Shown here piece after piece: positions 1 through 5,290 of a stretch of 6,307 nt of DNA. Source of the stretch: a bacterium (lineage in GTDB: Bacteria > Margulisbacteria > Marinamargulisbacteria > SXXA01). Location: positions 1-6,307 of the forward strand of contig JAGYJO010000085.1 of the NCBI GenBank assembly GCA_018402095.1. The letters run 5' to 3'. The translations under genes and the position numbers were made by a program. The notes below the pieces were generated by a model. That model saw only the letters and a list, made by a program, of their open reading frames with translations. It was not told the DNA's origin and ran no database searches. Each line of letters begins with the position of its first letter. Position 1 is the stretch's first letter.

Positions 1-1
1 T

Positions 2-979
2 GGGATTATTCTTGCTGTGGCTACATATATCGTGATTGATGGGAATCATCAAAAAGAAACCCCAAAAGATATTTTTGGGAACCCTGTAGGGGAATATCAA
101 TATCGTTTATTTTCTGTGGGGTATGGACGCAAAGAATGGCGTAGAACTGGGACAACAAATTTCTATACGATGCAGCACCTTTTTGACGCATCGGCCACAA
201 TGGCGAATGATTTTTATCTGTATGCGGCGCCAGGGTCTGCTCTGGCGGGTATTTTGCCTTCTTATTCCAATGTTGCGGGCGTTGGCAGTCCAACCGTACC
301 CTCTTTGCCTTCCTCTGCTCGTGTGATTTCGTTTCCTTGGGGCAATTGGAAATCACAGATGAAAAAGGGCGATATTATTTTCAAAAAAAGCAGTCGAGAT
401 GATGTGGTGACCAAATTTTCTTTTTTGACGCACGCCTGTATTTTATCCAACACATCAGATAAAGGCATGGTTTTAGAATCTGTCTACAAAGGGGTGGATG
501 AATATGTTTTAGGTGAAAACTGGCTAGATGCTCAGGGCCGTCCAGATGACTATTACTTTGCCGTGAAGCGTTTGGGAGGTGTGAGTCAATCCACCATTGA
601 AAAAGCGGTGGATTCCGCGAAAAGCAAATGGGCAAAAACCATGCGGTATATTCCACAACGGACGCTGGGAAATAGAGTGGATACTATCGGGTTTTACCGG
701 GACTGGGCCTTCAAATACACGATGGATAGCATGTATTGTTCCAAATTGGTTTGGGCGACCTACAATGGCATTCGTGTAGAATATGGGCCTTACCAAGGCA
801 GCTATGTGGATCTGGATTCGGATGCAACGCAGGTGACCGGCACTTATGCCACGGTGATAGGCGATAGATACGAAAAAAACGGGAGTGTCTCGTATTCCTT
901 TATTGGTGTCTCTCCTGATGATATTTTTAATTCAAAATACTTGGATCCTTATTTCAAACTAGAGGCAAAGGGTTACTAA
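2..979 (+). CDS. YiiX/C92-type permuted NlpC/P60 amidase, 5' end outside window
   Basis: Probable thiol amidase or peptidase of the permuted papain-like NlpC/P60 group (YiiX/YaeF, peptidase family C92). Counting from GTG 17 as residue 1, the family layout is visible: GDIIF at 118-122, a candidate catalytic His139 in LTHACIL, the YYFAVKRL strand at 179-186, the candidate nucleophile Cys241 in YCSKLVW, and a late SPDDIFNS motif (299-306), which YiiX-like proteins carry near the C-terminus. His before Cys is the permuted order. The frame stays open upstream of GTG 17 (codons for G-I-I-L-A-V from position 2) and reads straight into ATYIVID. The visible GTG is therefore probably not the start, and the protein probably begins outside the window with a hydrophobic anchor or signal. 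Substrate is unknown; members of the group are suggested to act on lipid-, peptide- or peptidoglycan-linked amides. The stop TAA (977-979) abuts the next ATG, which suggests co-transcription. The family call is fairly firm; the exact role is not. Confidence 0.82.
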   Translation, partial: GIILAVATYIVIDGNHQKETPKDIFGNPVGEYQYRLFSVGYGRKEWRRTGTTNFYTMQHLFDASATMANDFYLYAAPGSALAGILPSYSNVAGVGSPTVPSLPSSARVISFPWGNWKSQMKKGDIIFKKSSRDDVVTKFSFLTHACILSNTSDKGMVLESVYKGVDEYVLGENWLDAQGRPDDYYFAVKRLGGVSQSTIEKAVDSAKSKWAKTMRYIPQRTLGNRVDTIGFYRDWAFKYTMDSMYCSKLVWATYNGIRVEYGPYQGSYVDLDSDATQVTGTYATVIGDRYEKNGSVSYSFIGVSPDDIFNSKYLDPYFKLEAKGY

Positions 980-2123
980 ATGTCGACATGGCCAATATCG
1001 CGAAAAAAATGGGTGGGGTTATTCGTGGGGCTGGTCATTGTTTCCGTCGGAATGGGATGGCGCTGGTGGCGGGAATCCCCCGCCACCGTCTCCCAACCCT
1101 TTTTGGGAAAGGTTATTGCTGTTGCACTACACTCCAAAAGACGCACTATAATCTCAGTCATTGATACCCACTCTCCTAGCAGAGCGCCGATATCCTCTCA
1201 AAGATCGTCCGTACAATAATATCAGTGTGAGAGACAATGATATCTATTTGTCGATTTATAGAGAAAACAAAGGGCCCCTTGGCAGCGTGTCCGCAGGAAA
1301 TCGCATCGCACACTATCGTTTGGATGGCGGAAAAGCGAGATTCATTCGTGAAATTGAGATTCCTGGGTATCATCCGACAACGGTATGGATTACTACTGAT
1401 AATGTATTCGTGTTGGCCCGTCGTTTAGAGGCCGTTGTTGATGCAGACGAACGGGCCATGACGGGAATTGTTGTGCTAGATCGCAAAAATGACAAGTATA
1501 AGGGGCTCGTCTCTTTTGGGAGTGATTTTGTAGATTCACGATGGGATTTTGTAGAAGAAAAACAGCGTCTGTTTTTCTTTGGGCAAGGGACACACTATCA
1601 AGAGCCGGGACCGGCTATGGACTTTGTACAGTTTTTAGAAATAAATTTGGCGGATATATCCGTATCTCGTACGTTTCAGATACATGACAAAAAAGATTCG
1701 GATGGATTGACTTTGTCAGGGTTGGTCAAACATGGCGGCCCCTACAAAGTGACTATAAGTGACTCCAAGAACGGTCAAAAGATTGGTGCCCAAATAATAA
1801 CATTCGATAAAACTGTGTTGGAAAAACGATTTGTTTCAGAAGACTTCTATGATTTGGTGAGCGCCAAAGGTCAAAGCAGTTTTTGGGCGACCAATGGCGA
1901 AGCACTCCTTCGCTTAAACGAGAAATTTGAAATTGTTTCGTCTGTCCCATGTGCCGGCATACGTGATATCAAATGGGTTGCCGGAAAACTTTGGGTGGTA
2001 CGACGTGCGACGTTAATTGATGGGCTGGATGATGCCCCCTCACTGGTTGTTTATGACCCCGAGACACTGACCGTTATCAAAGAATTTGAAGGGAGTTATG
2101 GGCATGTTGCACATCATTTTTAG
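980..2123 (+). pseudogene. Membrane-anchored beta-propeller-like protein, split by a frameshift
   Basis: Two overlapping open frames look like one broken gene. The first (980-1219) gives a basic N-terminus (SRKK), a hydrophobic segment at residues 11-28 followed by RWWRE, then strand-like sequence ending ISVIDT. The second (frame of 1170-2123) continues with TLLAERRYPL and NISVRDNDIYLS, with repeated short blade-like strands down to LVVYDPETLTVIKEF. Dropping one C from CCC at 1167-1169 joins them as ISVIDT-TLLAERRYPL, a natural propeller-type strand pair, and gives about 380 residues. Without it, the C-terminal part would have to start at TTG 1161, which has no ribosome site and would lose the anchor. 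An AAAGGG at 967-972 lies 7 bases before ATG 980. I infer an inner-membrane signal anchor with the propeller outside the cytoplasm; no specific family or ligand is recognised. It could be a pseudogene, a sequencing error or, less likely, a +1 recoding site. The 3' end overlaps the next gene. Confidence 0.65.
1167..1169 (+). other. Likely frameshift point in propeller-like gene (extra C)
   Basis: The frame of ATG 980 reads ATT GAT ACC CAC TCT and then diverges into an unpropeller-like Ser/Arg-rich tail ending at 1219. Removing one C gives ATT GAT ACC ACT CTC CTA, which enters the long downstream frame. The downstream frame has its own stop (TAA 1149-1151) just upstream, so it cannot be entered much earlier. 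Any base in about 1152-1219 could be the true site; the CCC was chosen because the joined protein reads most smoothly there. Confidence 0.5.
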
Positions 2124-2808
2124 ACCTAGCGGCTTGTTGAAAAAATCGATTATTGTGAGTTTGTTGTGTGTTGCCGGGATGCCTGTGTGGGCACAATCTG
2201 CGCCTATGGATTTAAATACGATATGTTCAGATTTGAAGGCGCCTATTTTATTGGAAAATATGGCCCTTAGTGAGCAAGAATCTTTGACCTTTCTACAAAA
2301 TTCTTTTTATGTTTTTGGGCTTTCGTACGCGGGGAGCGCCTTGGTGATAGACAATCCTGACAAATCTGGTCCGCTCACGACTGGTGCTGCATTGGTGGGG
2401 CTTGGCTATCTCTGGTCATCTTGGCCCTCTCCTGCGACTGTGCAGTATAACCGGTACCTGGCGGCTGGGGATGGTGTAGATCCCGTACCTTTTATACGTG
2501 AAATTCAAAAGAGCTATGCCTCACAGCGGTATGTCGCGGCGGCCATGTACGCCCTCTTGGCGGCAGTAGATCGTACGTCTGTGAGTCAAGATGAGGACTA
2601 TGTGTATCGCTATCCTCATGACTATGACCGTATGTCCAAGGTGGCTTTTTTGTCCATGGCGGCCTATATGCTTTTGGTGGAAACGCCGACTGAGCGTATG
2701 TGCCAGAGGGCGATCAGTGGGAGGTCACCGCAAGAAAGTGATGCTGTATCTATTCTTGTACGACCGCATAGAGATGGACTGGCTTTGGTTGTGAATGCAG
2801 GTTTTTGA
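2104..2808 (+). CDS. Secreted protein of unknown family with signal peptide
   Basis: About 234 residues, not recognised as a named family. From ATG 2104 the N-terminus has basic KK at 13-14, a hydrophobic core (SIIVSLLCVAG) and a VWA-QS signal peptidase I site near residue 30. A mature protein of about 204 residues is therefore expected in the periplasm or outside the cell. ATG 2104 was chosen because AAGGGAG (2089-2096) lies about 8 bases upstream; ATG 2098 and TTG 2086 are in frame but too close to, or upstream of, that site. The mature part has two Cys (in NTICSDL and ERMCQRA) that could form a disulfide, a Gly-rich hydrophobic stretch (GAALVGLGYLW), an acidic Tyr-rich segment (DEDYVYRYPHDYD), an alanine-rich helix (YVAAAMYALLAAV) and a final Phe. 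The 20-base overlap with the preceding gene suggests translational coupling and a shared envelope role. Function is unknown. Confidence 0.72.
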   Translation: MLHIIFRPSGLLKKSIIVSLLCVAGMPVWAQSAPMDLNTICSDLKAPILLENMALSEQESLTFLQNSFYVFGLSYAGSALVIDNPDKSGPLTTGAALVGLGYLWSSWPSPATVQYNRYLAAGDGVDPVPFIREIQKSYASQRYVAAAMYALLAAVDRTSVSQDEDYVYRYPHDYDRMSKVAFLSMAAYMLLVETPTERMCQRAISGRSPQESDAVSILVRPHRDGLALVVNAGF

Positions 2809-2867
2809 TGGTAAATGGTGAAGAAATGTACCTATGTGCTTGCAAGTTCCTATTTTAGGGATTTTTG

Positions 2868-3464
2868 ATGAACTATCGTGACAATAAACAACTTATGGCA
2901 GATGCGCGGCAGGCGTTGTCGGGTCGTTGGAAAACGGCCGTTGGCGCTGCAGCTATTTTTCTAGGGATTTCGTATCCCTTGCAGTGGTTACCTCCCTTGG
3001 GTGGGTTTGCTGCTTTTATTGTGAGTGGGCCGTTGACTCTGGGCCTGACATGTTTTTGGTTGGGGGTTTCTAGGCAAAAGCCTGTGAGGGCTTCTCAGGT
3101 CTTGTCTGGCTTTCAGGTGTTTTGGAAATCATTTTCTGCGTATTTTCTGTCTGGTTTATTTGCTATTTTATGGGCATTGCTGTTGATTGTTCCTGGGATT
3201 ATGGCTGCATTGTCCTATGCGATGACGTTTTACATTTTGGCAGATAATGATGCTATGGGAGCTAGAGACGCGATTTCGGCCAGTAAAGAGATGATGCTGG
3301 GTCATCGATGGCGTTTGACCTGTCTTTTTGCCCGTTTTATTGGGTGGGGTCTGTTGTCTGTTTTGACCGCTGGGATTGGCTTTTTGTGGCTGTTGCCTTA
3401 TGTGGGCGTGAGTACAGCTTTGTTTTACGAAGACCTAAAGTCCAGACAAAATACAATCAACTGA
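2868..3464 (+). CDS. DUF975-like integral membrane protein
   Basis: A 198-residue polytopic inner-membrane protein resembling the DUF975 family, whose function is unknown. A short basic cytoplasmic N-terminus (NYRDNKQLMADARQAL) precedes hydrophobic segments at about 22-40, 44-67, 90-124 (long, probably two crossings) and 150-187. The family pattern is clear in the second half: IVPGIMAALSYAMTFYILADN (104-127), then a loop DAISASKEMMLGHRWRL (134-150), and an ending FYEDLKSR. ATG 2868 is preferred over the adjacent in-frame TTG 2865, because AGGGA at 2857-2861 gives 6-base spacing to the ATG. It follows the secreted-protein gene after a 59-base gap and is probably the last gene of the unit. No base-level defect is visible. 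The family assignment rests on the recognised pattern, not on a search. Confidence 0.8.
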   Translation: MNYRDNKQLMADARQALSGRWKTAVGAAAIFLGISYPLQWLPPLGGFAAFIVSGPLTLGLTCFWLGVSRQKPVRASQVLSGFQVFWKSFSAYFLSGLFAILWALLLIVPGIMAALSYAMTFYILADNDAMGARDAISASKEMMLGHRWRLTCLFARFIGWGLLSVLTAGIGFLWLLPYVGVSTALFYEDLKSRQNTIN

Positions 3465-3566
3465 ATCACTCAAATCATTTAAATCAATGGTTCAGACACT
3501 GTTTGATCCCAGCGATTGCACTTGGCCTCTTATGTGAACGGTAACTGTTTTCACGTCGTTTTGTAT

Positions 3567-3573
3567 GAGGAGG
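3567..3573 (+). promoter_or_regulatory. Strong ribosome binding site of the interrupted ilvE-type gene
   Basis: GAGGAGG lies 5 bases before ATG 3579. It is the strongest Shine-Dalgarno sequence among the chromosomal genes here and supports ATG 3579 as the original start of the gene now split by the insertion sequence. The 102 bases between this site and the stop at 3464 hold no promoter that I can defend. Confidence 0.75.
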
Positions 3574-3644
3574 ATAGTATGCTTTCTGTTGGTCATGTGG
3601 CTGTTGCTGCGTCTCGTTTGTCACGTGTTGCGGCTTCTTCCCCG

Positions 3645-3648
3645 TTAA
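3645..3648. repeat. Left copy of TTAA target duplication
   Basis: TTAA lies next to the left end, and a second TTAA lies at 5249-5252 next to the right end. Keeping one copy and removing 3649-5252 restores the reading frame of the split aminotransferase gene. This is good evidence that these are the duplicated target bases. A 3-base TAA duplication (3646-3648 and 5250-5252) fits equally well. Confidence 0.7.
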
Positions 3649-3665
3649 ACCCGAAAAATGCAGTT
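3648..3665 (+). repeat. Left terminal inverted repeat of the IS
   Basis: AACCCGAAAAATGCAGTT matches the reverse complement of 5233-5250 at all 18 positions. The outermost one or two A residues merge with the TTAA target site, so the repeat proper is 16 or 17 bases and starts with CCCG or ACCCG. Confidence 0.9.
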
Positions 3666-3680
3666 AAAATAAAGAGATAA

Positions 3681-3747
3681 GTGGCCTCCAATTGAGCATA
3701 AACTTGATAAAAATCAAGCGGTCAAAACACGAAAAAAAGGAGGCCAC
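3681..3747 (+). promoter_or_regulatory. Leader hairpin that would hide the transposase ribosome site
   Basis: GTGGCCTCC (3681-3689) is the exact reverse complement of GGAGGCCAC (3739-3747). The second arm contains the GGAGG ribosome site, which ends 8 bases before ATG 3752. A smaller hairpin, CTTGAT-AAAA-ATCAAG (3703-3718), sits inside the loop. RNA read in from outside would fold and mask the ribosome site, a known way for insertion sequences to limit translation from neighbouring promoters. Both arms are still perfect although the coding part has decayed. The fold is inferred from pairing only. Confidence 0.6.
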
Positions 3748-3751
3748 AAAG

Positions 3752-5107
3752 ATGATGACAAAAAAAAGACGGAAAAGATCCACCGTATAAATGGGGTAAA
3801 AGTGGGGTTTAGCGATAAAAAAAATCACGTCATATGGCGGGTTCAGTTTGCTAATATGTTTTGAGAAGACAAAATTCAAAGAGGCGTTGAAGGCGATGAT
3901 GCCCATCGCAGGTATCTCCGAACGCAATGAAAGCAGAGGAAAAGCTGCTTGGATTTGTTACCCTGATAATCACAGGTGCAAGCCGATTTTCGCATATGTT
4001 GTATCTCGAATCCCGAAATCATCAAAACAGTATTTGGACTAAAACGATTGCCATTAGCGGCAACAACATTGACCGATATTTCAATAAAATACAAAATGCA
4101 GGACAGGTAAATCTATCTCTGATGGGATATGGGGCCACTAAAAAGGTTGTGGATTGGTCACGAATGAGAAAGTGATTGGCTCAGTTTTGACTCGACCGTT
4201 ATCACGAGATACGGAGATCAAAGAGGGTGCTGAAAGAGGCTATAATCCGGACGAAGAGAGGGCGTCCTTCACATCATCCATTATTGGCATTTTTTAAATG
4301 GAAGCAAAGATCGTCTTGAATCTTTGGAATCGGGCAGGCAACACGTCGTCAGCCAATAATATCATTGATTTTTTCGAATGCTGTTATCATCGTGTAAACA
4401 AGCTAATTAAAGTCAAAGGGGTATTGGCAGACTCTGGTTTTTATATGGAATCGTTTATCGAGGCCATAGAATCAAAAAGTCTCAGATATGTGATTACCGC
4501 CAAATTGTATACAACTATTCAACGAGAAATCTACGCGACATCGACGTGGACAGAAGTTGAAGCGGGATTAGCGATTACGAGTTCAATTATCAGCACCCCA
4601 GCTGGGCACAACATAGGCGATATATTGTGGTCCGGCAGTCCATCAAAAAACGAAAAAAGCACTGGGAAGGCAATTGCGTTTGTTTGATATGGATCTGGAT
4701 ACATGACTACCGCTATGGGATCTGGGTAACAAATATGACGGAGGACCCCTACGGTTTGGCGTACGATTAGATTGCGCTCTAATGACGAAACACGATTAAA
4801 GAGCTCAGGAAGATCTGCTTGGAAGGATTTCTATGACCCAATTTTGGGCTACGGAGCCGCCATCTTGTTCGGTGTCTGGTCTATAAATGTGTTGCTGGTT
4901 TTAAAACACACTTTATCTGAAACAGAACGCAAGCAACAATTTCCACCCTACGGTTCAAATATTATTATCCCTGCGCATTTAGGACGGATTCATCTTCTGC
5001 TTGGCTACGACTATCTGCTTTTTCCCAAGCGTGTCGTGCCAAAATACAGGACATTATGGACCTATTTCGATTTATTCTATACCAATTCTCAACTGCATTG
5101 CAGTTGA
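3752..5107 (+). pseudogene. IS1380-family transposase remnant with many frameshifts
   Basis: Probable start is ATG 3752, behind GGAGG. Read across frames, the expected IS1380 DDE transposase appears in order: KVGFSDKK then ITSYGG (about 3796-3841), AEEKLLGFV and GASRFSHMLYL (about 3930-4010), TVFGLKRLP (about 4027-4053), DWLSFDSTVITRYG (from 4174, candidate first catalytic Asp in FDST), EGAERGYNP, RGRPSHHPLLAF (about 4258-4296), EAKIVLNLWNRAGNTSSAN (from 4301), VLADSGFY (second Asp), YVITAKL, RRYIVVRQ, DYRYGIWVTN, ETRLKEL and FWATEP. These pieces lie in different frames, with two clear slips in A-runs (around 3758-3767 and in the eight A at 3817-3824), further slips around 3915, 4012, 4065, 4210-4300, 4610 and 4680-4850, and a last-frame stop TGA at 5105-5107. 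Homology is clear from the motif order; the enzyme is certainly dead. Longest intact piece: 4298-4687. Confidence 0.88.
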
Positions 5108-5108
5108 G
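5088..5108. repeat. 21-base palindrome at the transposase 3' end
   Basis: CTCAACTGCA (5088-5097), one T, then TGCAGTTGAG (5099-5108): a perfect 10-base inverted repeat overlapping the last transposase codons. Its left arm belongs to a 13-base direct repeat (TCTCAACTGCATT, 5087-5099) of the inner part of the right terminal repeat (5229-5241). It has no immediate T-run, so it is not a standard terminator. It may be a subterminal transposase binding site or a remnant of an aberrant end rearrangement. Confidence 0.65.
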
Positions 5109-5232
5109 TTACTTTACTAGAATTTTGGAGGTGACACTCTCTTTTTTTTGCTTTTTCAACCCACTGCTTGGTAGCTTTTTAGGATGTTTTTCTTCGGTCC
5201 AAAAAAGACCCTGAAAGCCCATTTTAAATCTC

Positions 5233-5250
5233 AACTGCATTTTTCGGGTT
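5233..5250 (-). repeat. Right terminal inverted repeat of the IS
   Basis: AACTGCATTTTTCGGGTT is the exact reverse complement of 3648-3665. It is directly followed by the remaining AA of the TTAA target copy. The inner side continues as TCTCAACTGCATT (5229-5241), which is also present at 5087-5099. Confidence 0.9.
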
Positions 5251-5252
5251 AA
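5249..5252. repeat. Right copy of TTAA target duplication
   Basis: TTAA directly follows CGGG of the right repeat. In the frame of the downstream aminotransferase it reads TTA AAA, the same Leu codon that ends the left host fragment (TTA 3645-3647). Confidence 0.7.
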
Positions 5253-5290
5253 AAGTCGCCCGTTCGTTGTCGGATTCATCACGTACGGGT

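Larger units (their letters stand above)
3579..3680 (+). pseudogene. 5' fragment of ilvE-type aminotransferase gene, cut by IS
   Basis: From ATG 3579 the first 23 codons belong to the chromosomal gene (through TTA 3645-3647). The frame then runs into the insertion sequence and stops at TAA 3678-3680, leaving a 33-residue peptide. The host-derived part starts MLSVGHVAVAASRLSRVAAS: rich in Ala, Ser and Val, with Arg at 13 and 16 and no acidic residue. Removing 3649-5252 restores CCG TTA AAA GTC GCC and an uninterrupted frame into the aminotransferase at 5291. The original protein would then have carried a 36-residue extension before the usual N-terminus. An independent leader peptide is possible, but the restored in-frame join argues for an N-terminal extension. 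Confidence 0.7.
3649..5248 (+). mobile_element. Decayed IS1380-family insertion sequence
   Basis: An element of about 1600 bases, the usual size for IS1380-family members. It is bounded by perfect inverted repeats and contains a degenerate IS1380-type transposase on the + strand. At the left junction TTAA (3645-3648) is followed by A and the repeat; at the right junction the repeat is followed directly by TTAA (5249-5252). The target duplication can thus be read as TTAA with one extra A inside the left end, or as TAA with a one-base-longer repeat. The order inside is left repeat, hairpin leader (3681-3747), transposase remnant (3752-5107), palindrome (5088-5108), then about 124 bases of noncoding sequence (5109-5232) including a T-run at about 5142-5149, and the right repeat. 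It lies in codon 23-24 of an ilvE-type gene. It cannot encode an active transposase, but its intact ends might still be usable by a related enzyme in trans. Confidence 0.88.

Noticed and set aside
21..796. Minus-strand open frames of 68-111 codons opposite the C92 amidase gene.
   Set aside because: They are complementary shadows; the + strand carries the full motif set of the family.
2808..2858. A 16-codon open frame starting ATG 2808, overlapping the previous stop as TGATG and ending just before the next gene's ribosome site.
   Set aside because: It is tightly placed and has two Cys, but it is too short and has no recognisable content; chance is the simpler explanation in a 59-base gap.
3308..3544. 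A + strand open frame of 78 codons overlapping the end of the DUF975-like gene.
   Set aside because: It is an out-of-frame shadow of a clear membrane protein and has no family features or good ribosome site.
3534..3554. GTGAA...TTCAC inverted repeat before the ribosome site at 3567, considered as a terminator or operator.
   Set aside because: The stem is only five bases with an 11-base loop and no proper T-run; it is not strong enough to call.
3640..3671. A promoter in the left IS end, with TAAAAT (3665-3670) as a -10 and TTAAAC (3645-3650) as a -35.
   Set aside because: The spacing is only 14 bases, and no better -35 lies 16-18 bases upstream.
3848..4175. Separate small genes (64 and 82 codons) inside the 3.8-4.2 kb region.
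   Set aside because: They are consecutive pieces of one IS1380-type transposase in different frames, not independent genes.
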